Source: Cupriavidus consociatus (GTDB taxonomy: Bacteria; Pseudomonadota; Gammaproteobacteria; Burkholderiales; Burkholderiaceae). Taken from it: DNA of 64,000 bases. The notes under the pieces were generated by a model. That model had not been told where the DNA came from. It saw nothing but the letters and a program-made list of their open reading frames with translations, and ran no database searches. Location of the stretch: assembly GCF_017814975.1 (NCBI RefSeq), contig NZ_JAGIQA010000011.1, positions 124,001 to 188,000 of the forward strand, in the 5' to 3' direction. Position 1 is the stretch's first letter, and every line of letters begins with the position of its first letter. Below, in pieces: positions 28,742 through 36,421 of the stretch. The translations under genes were made by a program, and so were the position numbers.

Positions 28742-28816
28742 TCAGTGTACGAACAGCCAGATCAGGATGAGGACAAAGGCCGGGACACCAAGTAGCCAGG
28801 CGAGGATGTAGGGCAT
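28742..28816 (-). CDS. 24-residue single-helix membrane peptide
   Basis: ATG at 28816 (minus strand) with CAGGAGC seven bases upstream opens a 25-codon frame reading MPYILAWLLGVPAFVLILIW then LFVH and stop. Nearly all residues are hydrophobic with one central Gly-Val-Pro kink, so it should form one membrane helix. A -10-like TATATT lies 38 nt upstream and a hairpin 60 bp downstream. From memory similar short 'MPYILAWLLG' peptides recur in Burkholderiaceae, but function is unknown. It is below the usual gene-calling length. It may be a regulator or stabiliser of a membrane complex; no partner is indicated. Confidence 0.6.
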   Translation of the reverse strand: MPYILAWLLGVPAFVLILIWLFVH

Positions 28817-29020
28817 GGTGTAGCTCCTGTTTTGCACTAGTCGTGGTGATTCCAATATAGGGTCGGGCCCGCGGCGGGACTGTCGGGGAGGTTCCGCTTG
28901 CCGTGTAGGACGCCGCCGCACGGACCGGTAAGGCGCCGCCGCATCGAGCGCGCCGCCAGCGCCAGGACCCTGCGGCGCGTGCTACGCTCAGGTCTGTACC
29001 ACAGCACCTGGAGGCGAGCG

Positions 29021-29488
29021 ATGGACGGTGTCTGGTCGGAAATCTACAGCGCCATCCGCGCCGAGTTCAGCGATGTGTCCGACGCCGGCGACGCCACCCG
29101 CATCTTGCTGCGGCTGACCATGGCGGTGGTGCTGGGCGGGCTGATCGGCTATGAGCGGGAGGCCTCGGGCAAGGCCGCCGGGCTGCGCACCCATATGCTG
29201 GTGGCGCTGGGCTCGGCGCTGTTTGTGCTGGTGCCGCTGGAGGCGGGCGTGCCGCTGTCGGACATCAGCCGCGTGCTGCAGGGGCTGACCGCCGGGATCG
29301 GCTTCCTGGGCGCAGGTGCGATCCTGAAACACAACAGCGAAGCCGACATCAAGGGCCTGACCACGGCAGCCAGCATCTGGATGGTGGCGGCAATCGGCGT
29401 GGCGGCCGGTCTCGGGCGCGACACCACGGCGGTGATCGCCACGGTCTTTACGCTGGTCATCCTGCAGATCCTGCTGCGCCTGAAATAG
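29021..29488 (+). CDS. MgtC/SapB family membrane protein
   Basis: 155 residues, with ATG preceded by GGAGG. The membrane part shows the family hallmarks 'LRLTMAVVLGGLIGYERE', 'AGLRTHMLVALGSALFVLVPL' and 'GLTAGIGFLGAGAILK', then 'IKGLTTAASIWMVAAIGVAAGLG', giving four hydrophobic segments. It lacks the C-terminal cytoplasmic ACT-like domain of Salmonella MgtC, so it is the short SapB-like form. MgtC proteins act in magnesium/phosphate stress and modulate the F-ATPase; the role of short forms is not established. Stands alone on the plus strand. Confidence 0.88.
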   Translation: MDGVWSEIYSAIRAEFSDVSDAGDATRILLRLTMAVVLGGLIGYEREASGKAAGLRTHMLVALGSALFVLVPLEAGVPLSDISRVLQGLTAGIGFLGAGAILKHNSEADIKGLTTAASIWMVAAIGVAAGLGRDTTAVIATVFTLVILQILLRLK

Positions 29489-29639
29489 CGCTACGGGTCA
29501 CAATACGCGAGGCTTCCGCCGGGCTCGCGCCAATCCCCCTTCAATGCGCGCCAGCGCACGCAGTGCCGGCGCGCGCCGGCCTATGCTGTGCGGACACTGC
29601 TCCGAGATGACGGCGCAGGTTGCAGGCAGGGAGGGTGGC

Positions 29640-30149
29640 ATGAAATCATCGATCCGTGACGAAGCGGCGCTGGCTGCTTTCGTGGGGCCGCGCTACGCGT
29701 ATTACAGCAGCCGCTGGGCTCTGGCCAAGGTACGCGGCGGCATGTCGTGGAACTGGGCGGCGTGCCTGTTGGGCCCGTTCTGGATGGCCTACCGGCGCAT
29801 GTACTGGCAAGTGGGCGTCTATGCCCTGATCGTCTGCACGGAGCCGGTGCTGCACGCGCTGTTCCGCGTCGACATGCCGCTGGCGCTGTCCCGGCCGCTG
29901 CTTTATGCGCTGGCGCTGCTGCTGGGCATGTATGGCAACCAGCTGTACCGCTGGCATGCCGAGTCCACCATCCGGCGCCTGCGCGAGTACCACTGGTCTC
30001 CGGAACTGGTTCACGATTCGCTGGCGCGCTGCGGCCGCACCAGCTGGCCGGGCGTATTCGCCATGGGGCTGCTGCTGGCGGTGATGGTGGTCTCGCTGCG
30101 TCCGCTGGCCGGGCTGGTGGCCCACTCCACGGGCCTGCTTGCCGGCTAG
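29640..30149 (+). CDS. DUF2628 family membrane protein
   Basis: 169 residues with an upstream GGAGGG site. The cytoplasmic N-terminus is followed by 'NWAACLLGPFWMAYRRMYW', the DUF2628 signature (aromatic-rich segment before the first helix). Hydrophobic helices lie at about residues 58-70, 82-98 and 137-155. Between helices 2 and 3 is 'GNQLYRWHAESTIRRLRE', also typical. Function of the family is unknown. The gene's 3' end is followed by short tandem repeats and the convergent LysR gene. Confidence 0.75.
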   Translation: MKSSIRDEAALAAFVGPRYAYYSSRWALAKVRGGMSWNWAACLLGPFWMAYRRMYWQVGVYALIVCTEPVLHALFRVDMPLALSRPLLYALALLLGMYGNQLYRWHAESTIRRLREYHWSPELVHDSLARCGRTSWPGVFAMGLLLAVMVVSLRPLAGLVAHSTGLLAG

Positions 30150-30185
30150 AGCGCCGCGCTCAGACCGGCTTGTACCGGCTTGTAT

Positions 30186-30221
30186 CGGCCCTTACACCGG
30201 CCCTTACACCGGCCCTTACAC
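30186..30221. repeat. Three 12-bp tandem repeats (CGGCCCTTACAC)
   Basis: Three identical units run from 30186 to 30221, preceded by two 10-bp units ACCGGCTTGT (30163-30182). The stop codon of the minus-strand LysR gene (TTA at 30216-30218) lies inside the last unit. Similar three-unit 12-bp arrays with other sequences occur at 53201-53236 and 57552-57587. Confidence 0.7.
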
Positions 30222-31118
30222 CGGCTCGCGCGACGCGTCGACCAGGTACTGGATCAGGGTCTCGGCGAACTGGGGCAGTTCGCGCCCGGGGCGCCGGACC
30301 AGGCGCAGCTCGCGCTTGGCCCATTCGTCTTCCAGCTGGATAAAGCGCAGCACCTTGCGGCTGGCGTAGCGCCGCGCGCAGCTGTTGGGCACGATGGCGA
30401 TGCCGGCGCCGGCTTCTACCATGCGGCAGACGGCGTCGAAGCTGCCGACCTGGATGCGCAGGCTGATGCGCTTGCCCATGCCGCTGGCGATGCGGTCCAG
30501 GAACGACTGGATCGCGCTGAACTGGTTCAGCCCGACGAAGCGGCAGGTATCGAGCAGGTCGGCGAAATGCAGCCGCTTGAACGCCGGCAGCGGATGGTTC
30601 ACCGGCGCGATCACGATCAGTTCGTCGCTGCACAGGTGCATCACGTCCAGGTCCTGGGTCGCGACCTCGCCCGCCACGATGCCGAGGTCGGCCGCCCCCG
30701 CGCTGATGGCCGAGACGATTTCCTGCGACAGGTGCTCCTCCAGCTCGATGTCCACGTCCGGGTTCTCGGTCAGGAAACGCGACACGCCCGTGGCCAGGAA
30801 GGAGTTGGTGGCGGTGGTATTGGCCAGCAGCCGCACGCGGCCCTTGATGCCCTTGGCATAGGGGCGCAGGTCGGAATGCAGGCATTCCAGCTCGCGGAAG
30901 ACCTCGCGCGCATGGCGCAGCAGCGCATCGCCCGCCGGAGTGAGGCGCACGCCCTTGACCTGGCGGATCAGCAATTGTGTCTGGAACGCCTCTTCCAGCT
31001 GCTTGATCCGGGTGCTGGCCGCCGGCAGCGACAGGAAGCTGCGCTCTGCGGCGCGGGTCAGGTTCTCCGTCTCGCCGACGTTCAGGAAAAGGCGCAGATC
31101 GGTCAGGTCGTAATGCAT
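30216..31118 (-). CDS. LysR-type transcriptional regulator
   Basis: 300 residues. The N-terminal winged HTH reads 'LRLFLNVGETENLTRAAERSFLSLPAASTRIKQLEE' (split here by the recognition helix), followed by the C-terminal periplasmic-binding-protein-like effector domain ('VRLLANTTATNSFLATGVSRFL', 'DLGIVAGEV', 'MVEAGAGIAIVPN'). It is divergent from the SDR/CoA-transferase operon at 31422, with a 303-bp shared upstream region, so that operon is the likeliest target. Its stop codon comes from a tandem-repeat unit, so the last residues may vary between strains. Confidence 0.87.
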   Translation of the reverse strand: MHYDLTDLRLFLNVGETENLTRAAERSFLSLPAASTRIKQLEEAFQTQLLIRQVKGVRLTPAGDALLRHAREVFRELECLHSDLRPYAKGIKGRVRLLANTTATNSFLATGVSRFLTENPDVDIELEEHLSQEIVSAISAGAADLGIVAGEVATQDLDVMHLCSDELIVIAPVNHPLPAFKRLHFADLLDTCRFVGLNQFSAIQSFLDRIASGMGKRISLRIQVGSFDAVCRMVEAGAGIAIVPNSCARRYASRKVLRFIQLEDEWAKRELRLVRRPGRELPQFAETLIQYLVDASREPV

Positions 31119-31421
31119 GGGCTTCCGTCAGGCCAAAGGCCACTTTTGTGATTCGTGAATTCCAAAGACGCGGATGCCAATTTATCGTATCCCACGCGGC
31201 AATGACATCCGGAATGACAGCACCCGGGCGTCGCCCGCCAGGCGGCGTGCCGATAATCGCACCGGAATTCGGACCGGACCGGCATGTGAACGGCGAATCC
31301 GGACGATCATCGCACCACATACCCCGGTTTCGCCGGTTTCGCCGTACGCACCGTGATCGCCCTGCCGACGGCAGCGGTGACCGGACGACAGGATTTCAGA
31401 GGATTCGAGAGGAGCAAGGCA
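31119..31421. other. LysR / SDR divergent promoter region
   Basis: 303 bp. A 'GATTCGTGAATTCCAAAG' segment near 31150 is A+T-richer than its surroundings and could be part of a LysR box, but no clear T-N11-A dyad or promoter pair is decisive. AGAGGAG at 31408-31414 is the ribosome site of the SDR gene. Confidence 0.4.
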
Positions 31422-32336
31422 ATGAGCGGTTTGATGGCAGGCAAGGTTGCGCTGGTGACGGGCGCGGGTGGCGGGATCGGGCGCGGCATCGCGCTGGCAA
31501 TGGCCGCCGCCGGGGCCAAGGTGGTGGTCAATGACCTCGGCGTGTCGATGACCGGCGAGGGCGGCGACACCGGCCCCGCGCAGCGCGTGGTGGAAGAAAT
31601 CCGCGCCGCCGGTGGCGAGGCCGTGGCCAACACGGACAGCGTCTCGACCTGGAACGGCGCCAATGCCATCGTGCAGTGCGCGCTGGACAATTTCGGCCGC
31701 ATCGACGCGGTGGTCAACAACGCGGGCAACCTGCGCGACCGCATGTTCTTCAAGATGAACGAGGAAGAGTGGCGCTCGGTGATCGACGTGCACCTGCATG
31801 GCACGTTCTTCGTCAGCCGCGCGGCGGCCAGTTACTTCAAGGACCAGGAGAGCGGTGCCTACGTGCACATGACCTCGACCTCCGGCCTGATCGGCAACCT
31901 GGGCCAGGCCAACTACTCGGCGGCCAAGCTGGGCATCGCCGCGTTGTCGAAGTCGATCGCGCTGGACATGCAGCGTTTCAACGTGCGCTCGAACTGTATC
32001 GCGCCGTTCGCGTGGAGCCGCATGACCAGCTCGATCCCCGCTGAAACACCGGAAGAAAAGGCCCGCGTCGCCAAGCTGCAGAAGATGGAAGCCGGCAAGA
32101 TCGCCCCGGTAGCGGTGTACCTGGCCAGCGACGCTGCGTCCGAAGTCAACGCCCAGATCTTCGCGGTGCGCGCCAACGAGATCATGCTGATGAGCCAGCC
32201 GCGCCCGGTGCGCTCGGTGCACATGAGCGAAGGCTGGACCCCGGAAAGCGTGGCCGAGATCGCCATGCCGGCGATGCGCAACAGCTTCTTCAAGCTGGAG
32301 CGTTCGCCCGACGTGATCGGCTGGGACCCGATCTGA
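31422..32336 (+). CDS. SDR, 17-beta-HSD4-like (3-hydroxyacyl-CoA dehydrogenase type)
   Basis: 304 residues. 'KVALVTGAGGGIGRGIALAMA' is the cofactor motif, 'VVNDLGVSMTGEGGDTGPAQ' is the long beta2 loop characteristic of the HSD17B4/multifunctional-enzyme branch, and 'YSAAK' carries the catalytic Tyr/Lys after 'TSTSG'. These enzymes oxidise 3-hydroxyacyl-CoA with NAD. The C-terminus is ~50 residues longer than a simple SDR, also as in that branch. The ATG is preceded by GAGAGGAG. The next gene starts 1 bp after the stop, so translation is coupled to the CoA-transferase. Confidence 0.85.
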   Translation: MSGLMAGKVALVTGAGGGIGRGIALAMAAAGAKVVVNDLGVSMTGEGGDTGPAQRVVEEIRAAGGEAVANTDSVSTWNGANAIVQCALDNFGRIDAVVNNAGNLRDRMFFKMNEEEWRSVIDVHLHGTFFVSRAAASYFKDQESGAYVHMTSTSGLIGNLGQANYSAAKLGIAALSKSIALDMQRFNVRSNCIAPFAWSRMTSSIPAETPEEKARVAKLQKMEAGKIAPVAVYLASDAASEVNAQIFAVRANEIMLMSQPRPVRSVHMSEGWTPESVAEIAMPAMRNSFFKLERSPDVIGWDPI

Positions 32337-32337
32337 G

Positions 32338-33588
32338 ATGGCGGGGGCGCAATCCCTGCCCGGCACCCGTGGCGCCCTCGAGGGCGTACGGGTGCTCGAT
32401 CTGTCCCGCATCCTGGCCGGACCGTGGTGCGCGCAGAACCTGGCCGACCTGGGGGCCGAGGTCATCAAGGTGGAGCGCCCCGGCGCCGGCGACGACACCC
32501 GATCGTGGGGGCCGCCCTGGCTGCCCGATGCGAACGGCCAGCCGTCGCGCGACGCCACCTACTTTGCCGGCGCCAACCGCGGCAAGCAGTCGGTGACGCT
32601 GGATATCGCCAGCCCGGAAGGGCAGGCGATCGTGCGCGAACTGGCGGCGAAGTCGCAGATCGTGCTGGAGAACTACAAGGTCGGCGACCTGAAGCGCTAC
32701 GGGCTGGACTATGAAAGCCTGAAGGCGGTCAACCCGGCCATCGTCTATTGCTCGATCACGGGCTACGGCCAGACCGGGCCGAGCGCGCACAAGCCCGGCT
32801 ACGACTTCATCTTCCAGGGCCTCGGCGGCCTGATGAGCGTCACCGGCGAGCGCGACGACCTGCCCGGCGGCGGGCCGCAGAAGGTCGGCGTCGCGGTGGT
32901 CGACATGCTGACCGGCATGTATGCCACGGTGGCCGTGCTGGGCGCGCTGCGCCATGCCGAACGCACCGGCGAGGGCCAGCATATCGACATGGCGCTGCTT
33001 GACGCGGTGGTGGCGGTCGGTGCCACGCCGATCATCGCCCAGCGCGTGACCGGCAAGGCCATGCCGCGCTTTGGCAACGCGCACGCCAACATGGTGCCTT
33101 ACCATGTGTTCGCCACCGCCGATGGCTACATGATCGTGGCGGCGGGCAACGACGGGCAGTGGCAGGCCTATTGCCGCGGCATCGAACGCGCCGACCTGGC
33201 CGCGGACGAGCGCTTTGCCACCGGTCCCGGCCGCATCGTCCACCGCGAGACGCTGGTGCCGATGCTGGAGGCGCACATGCGCACGCGCGCGACCGCCCAC
33301 TGGGTCCAGGCGCTGGAAGCGCAGGGCATCCCGTGCGGGCCGATCAACAACTACGGCCAGGTGCTGGAAGACCCGCAGGTGCGGCACCGCGAGCTGCAGG
33401 TCGATCTGGTGCGCGACGACGGCAGCCTTTGCCCGACCGTCAAGAGCCCGTTGCGGCTGTCGGCGACGCCGGTGCAGTACGATGCGCCGCCGCCGCGACT
33501 GGGACAGCATACCGAGCGCGTGCTGGAAGGCGTGCTGGGTTTGTCCGCCGCACGCATTGCCGTGCTGCGGGAGCAGGGCGTCATCTGA
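32338..33588 (+). CDS. Family III CoA-transferase (CaiB/BaiF)
   Basis: 416 residues. 'LEGVRVLDLSRILAGPWCAQ' and 'LGAEVIKVERPGAGDDTRSWGPP' are the N-terminal signature, 'SITGYGQTGPSAHKPGYDFIFQG' the middle segment, and 'VGVAVVDMLTGMYA' contains the catalytic aspartate. It ends with the usual interlocked C-terminal part ('GIPCGPINNYGQVLEDPQV'). Unlike 26132-27331 this member keeps the WGPP motif, like formyl-CoA/succinyl-CoA transferases. It is coupled to the upstream hydroxyacyl-CoA dehydrogenase, so it probably activates the acid whose CoA ester that enzyme oxidises. Substrate unknown. Confidence 0.87.
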   Translation: MAGAQSLPGTRGALEGVRVLDLSRILAGPWCAQNLADLGAEVIKVERPGAGDDTRSWGPPWLPDANGQPSRDATYFAGANRGKQSVTLDIASPEGQAIVRELAAKSQIVLENYKVGDLKRYGLDYESLKAVNPAIVYCSITGYGQTGPSAHKPGYDFIFQGLGGLMSVTGERDDLPGGGPQKVGVAVVDMLTGMYATVAVLGALRHAERTGEGQHIDMALLDAVVAVGATPIIAQRVTGKAMPRFGNAHANMVPYHVFATADGYMIVAAGNDGQWQAYCRGIERADLAADERFATGPGRIVHRETLVPMLEAHMRTRATAHWVQALEAQGIPCGPINNYGQVLEDPQVRHRELQVDLVRDDGSLCPTVKSPLRLSATPVQYDAPPPRLGQHTERVLEGVLGLSAARIAVLREQGVI

Positions 33589-33592
33589 AGCA

Positions 33593-33610
33593 CAGGCCCC
33601 GGGGGGCCTG
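33593..33610 (+). terminator. Hairpin after the CoA-transferase gene
   Basis: CAGGCCCC (33593-33600) and GGGGCCTG (33603-33610) can pair with a very short loop five bases after the stop codon. There is no T-run; weak support. Confidence 0.35.
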
Positions 33611-33678
33611 CACAAAGCCCCCGCATCGCCTAGGCTGTTTCCAGGGCGCACCGCGCGCCCAGCTTCCGGAGACAGCAC

Positions 33679-33885
33679 ATGGATGAGGAAACCTTCAACC
33701 TCAGCATCCGCAAGTTCCTCAAGGTCGTCGGCGTCAGTTCCCAGCGCGAGATCGAGCAGGCGATCGCCCAGGCCATTGCCGACGGCACCATCGCCGCCAC
33801 CGGGCGCTTTCCGGTGACGATGACCCTGGAACTGCCGGCGGCGAAGCTCAAGGCGAAATTCGACGGCGAGATCCAGCTTGAATAG
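33679..33885 (+). CDS. DUF6494 family small protein
   Basis: 68 residues with CCGGAGAC upstream. The sequence 'DEETFNLSIRKFLKVVGV' then 'SQREIEQAIAQAIADG' and a C-terminal 'KFDGEIQLE' matches what I recall of DUF6494, small cytosolic proteins of unknown function in proteobacteria. The helical N-terminal half ('SIRKFLK') could bind a partner or nucleic acid. It converges with the AraC gene with a 6-bp gap. Confidence 0.7.
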   Translation: MDEETFNLSIRKFLKVVGVSSQREIEQAIAQAIADGTIAATGRFPVTMTLELPAAKLKAKFDGEIQLE

Positions 33886-33891
33886 CGCGCC

Positions 33892-35091
33892 TCAGGCCGC
33901 CTCCAGTTCGCCGCGCAGCCCCCGCAACCGGTACTCGCCGGGCGCCACGCCGGTCCACTTCTTGAACGCGCGGTGGAATGTGCTCGGCTCCGAGAAGCCG
34001 AGGCGCAGCGCCACTTCCTGCAGTGTCATGCCGGGGTGCTCCAGCATGCCGATGGCGACATCGCGGCGCAGGCTGTCCTTGATGCTCTGGTAGCCGCGGC
34101 CCTCGTCGCGCAGCCGGCGGCGCAGCGTCTGCGGCGTCAGGCGCAGCATCTGCGCCATCTGCTCGAGCGAGGGCAGTTCGTCGTTCAGGTGCGAGCGCAG
34201 GTGCTGGCGGATGCGTTCGGCCAGGCAGCAGCTGTCGCGGTAGCGGATCAGCAGATTGCGCGGCGCTTCCTGCAGGAAGGCGCGCAGGCTGCCGCCGTCC
34301 TGCATCACCGGCAGGCGCAGGCAGGCGGCATCGAAATGCAGCGCCGTGACCGGCTGGCCGTAGTGCACGGCGGTCTTGAACACGCGTTCGGTGTCGCTGC
34401 AGCCCTGCGGGCGTTCGTTGGCCAGGTCGACGCGCAGCAGCGGGATATGCTGCGCCACCAGCCAGCTCACCAGCGCATAGCCCTGGAACACAAAGGTCGA
34501 TTCCGCGAAGCTGCGGCATGCGGAGGTCGGTGCGCGCCGGTGCAGCCGGATCGAGGCGATTTTGCCGTCGGCGCTGACCTGCAGTCGCGGTGTAAAGGCA
34601 TCGAGATGCAGCCGGTACAGGCGCATGGCGGCGTGGATCGCGTCTTCCAGCGTGGCGCAATGGATCATGGCGCGTGCCGTCTGGGCAAACGTGCCCGGCG
34701 GAACCGGCCGCTCCAGCAGCCCCCACAGCTCGTCGCGCATGACGCGGCGCAGGGTGCGGATCAGCGCCGCGTACTGACCCTGGGTCACGCGCGCGCTGGG
34801 GGAGGCCAGCAGTGCCGGCGAAACGCCAGCGCGGCGCAGCAATGCGTCGACGTCGTGGCCGAGGCGGCGCGCACCCTGAAGGATGCGGTGCACGTGCTGG
34901 ATCGCGACCGTGTGGCGTGCCGGGGCCTGGGCAGCCACGGCTGCCATGGCTTCCCCGGCTTGTGCCGCGCCGGGCATGCGCGCGGCACTGCCGGGCACCG
35001 GACCCTGCCTTGTGCGGGAGATGGGGGCGCCGGCGATGTGCAGCTTGCCCGGTACTGGCAGGCGCAGCGATGGCAGGACAGCGGTGTGCAT
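33892..35091 (-). CDS. AraC-family transcriptional regulator (Arabinose_bd type)
   Basis: 399 residues when started at ATG 35091, which has AGGAGACCC directly upstream on the minus strand; the open frame extends 106 codons further but without family similarity. The N-terminal ~250 residues are the ligand/oligomer domain ('VTQGQYAALIRTLRRVMRDELWGL'). The C-terminus has the double HTH of AraC proteins ('PSLEQMAQMLRLTPQTLRRRLRDEG' and 'MTLQEVALRLGFSEPSTFHRAFKKWTG'). It is divergent from the Bug/ligase/crotonase/dehydrogenase operon at 35370, which it most likely controls. Confidence 0.86.
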   Translation of the reverse strand: MHTAVLPSLRLPVPGKLHIAGAPISRTRQGPVPGSAARMPGAAQAGEAMAAVAAQAPARHTVAIQHVHRILQGARRLGHDVDALLRRAGVSPALLASPSARVTQGQYAALIRTLRRVMRDELWGLLERPVPPGTFAQTARAMIHCATLEDAIHAAMRLYRLHLDAFTPRLQVSADGKIASIRLHRRAPTSACRSFAESTFVFQGYALVSWLVAQHIPLLRVDLANERPQGCSDTERVFKTAVHYGQPVTALHFDAACLRLPVMQDGGSLRAFLQEAPRNLLIRYRDSCCLAERIRQHLRSHLNDELPSLEQMAQMLRLTPQTLRRRLRDEGRGYQSIKDSLRRDVAIGMLEHPGMTLQEVALRLGFSEPSTFHRAFKKWTGVAPGEYRLRGLRGELEAA

Positions 35092-35369
35092 GGGTCTCCT
35101 CGTCACGTGGCGCGCCGGCGCGGACATTCCCGGTCTTGGCGCCACCTTAGCAAGCGCCGGCTGCACCGCACAATCGGGATTTGCCAAAGCCTGCCTTTTG
35201 CCTGAACGATTCGGCCAATCATTTTGGCCCGTCTGGTCATTGTCCACGCACCGCAGCATCCCGCACTCTCCGGCTGATACAAGAACCGGCCCGCCAAGGC
35301 GGCCAGCACCGGGTGAGCCGGGGTCAGAGGCCCCACCCGCCCCGGCAAAAAAACCAAAGGAGACAACAG

Positions 35370-36383
35370 ATGCAGGCAAATCGTCGTAGTGCGGATCGTC
35401 GTCATGCATTCAGGCGCTTCGGACTAGGGTTGCTGGCGGCGGCGGGAGTGGGGCTGCTGACCACGGGCACGGCCTGGGCCGAGGCAGCCTTCCCGAACAA
35501 GACCGTGCGCCTGGTGGTGCCATATCCGGCCGGCGGCGCCACCGACGTGCTGGGGCGCGCGGTCGCGGATGGCCTCGGCAAGGCCTGGAAGCGCCCGGTG
35601 GTGGTGGAGAACCGCCCCGGCGCCAGCAGCATGATCGGCTCCGAAGCGGTGGCCCGCGCCGAGGCCGACGGCCATACCGCGCTGCTGACGATTACCACGC
35701 TGGTGCAGGCGCCCAGCCTCTACGCCAAGCCGCCGTTCGACCCGGTCAAGGATTTCGTGCCGGTGTCGGAGCTTGGCACCACCAACCTGGTCTTTGCGGT
35801 GCACAGCGCCGTGCCCGCCAACAACATCAAGGAGTTCATCGAGCTGGTCCGCGCCAAGCCTAAGCAGTTCTCCTACGGCTCCTATGGCACCGGTTCGAGC
35901 GGCCACCTGTACGGCGAGATCTTCAAAGAGTCGGCCAAGCTCGACATGGTGCACGTCTCGTACAAGGGCGAGGCGCCGGAGCTGAACGACCTGCTCGGCG
36001 GCCAGGTGCCCGCCGCCATCATTTCCGTGATGGGGGCCAAGCCGCACAACGCCTCGGGCCGCCTGCGCGCGCTTGCCGTGACCGGCGCGGCGCGCTCGCC
36101 GCAGCTGCCGGACGTGCCGACCTTCCGCGAAGCCGGCGTGGCCGGCATGGACGGCCAGGGCTGGTTCGGCCTGTTCCTGCCGGCGGCGACGCCGCGCGCG
36201 GTCGTCGACAAGTACGCCGCCGAGGTCAACCGCGTACTGGCCCAGCCCGAGCTGCGCAAGCGCATGGGCGAAATGGGGATCGTGCTGACCGGCAGCACGC
36301 CCGACGCCTTCGCGCAGACCGTGCAGACCGACTACGCCCGCTGGGGCAAGGTGATCCGCGTCAACAACATCCGGCTGGACTGA
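35370..36383 (+). CDS. Bug (TctC-type) solute-binding protein, possible Tat export
   Basis: 337 residues. The long N-region contains 'RRHAFRRFGLGLLAAAGVG', where an RRF motif before the hydrophobic core suggests Tat export, with cleavage near 'AWAEA'. Bug signatures follow: 'FPNKTVRLVVPYPAGGATDVLG', 'VVVENRPGASSMIGSE', 'HVSYKGEAPELNDLLGGQ' and 'LRALAVTGAARSPQLPDVPTF'. RBS AAAGGAG lies 7 bp upstream. First gene of the five-gene operon to 41289; the operon also encodes a second Bug protein. No TctAB permease is present. Confidence 0.9.
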   Translation: MQANRRSADRRHAFRRFGLGLLAAAGVGLLTTGTAWAEAAFPNKTVRLVVPYPAGGATDVLGRAVADGLGKAWKRPVVVENRPGASSMIGSEAVARAEADGHTALLTITTLVQAPSLYAKPPFDPVKDFVPVSELGTTNLVFAVHSAVPANNIKEFIELVRAKPKQFSYGSYGTGSSGHLYGEIFKESAKLDMVHVSYKGEAPELNDLLGGQVPAAIISVMGAKPHNASGRLRALAVTGAARSPQLPDVPTFREAGVAGMDGQGWFGLFLPAATPRAVVDKYAAEVNRVLAQPELRKRMGEMGIVLTGSTPDAFAQTVQTDYARWGKVIRVNNIRLD

Positions 36384-36421
36384 TTTCCCATATTCCGAAT
36401 TGAACCGCTGACCTGCTGCAA

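Larger units (their letters stand above)
28512..29020. other. Intergenic region with one short gene
   Basis: 509 bp between the divergent acyl-CoA dehydrogenase and MgtC-like genes. It contains a perfect hairpin (28660-28680), a 24-codon membrane-peptide gene on the minus strand (28742-28816) with a TATATT -10-like box at 28854-28859, and the MgtC leader. Nothing else is supported. Confidence 0.6.

Noticed and set aside
30163..30221. Possible CRISPR-like array
   Set aside because: Units are 10-12 bp in direct tandem with no spacers; too short for a CRISPR array.
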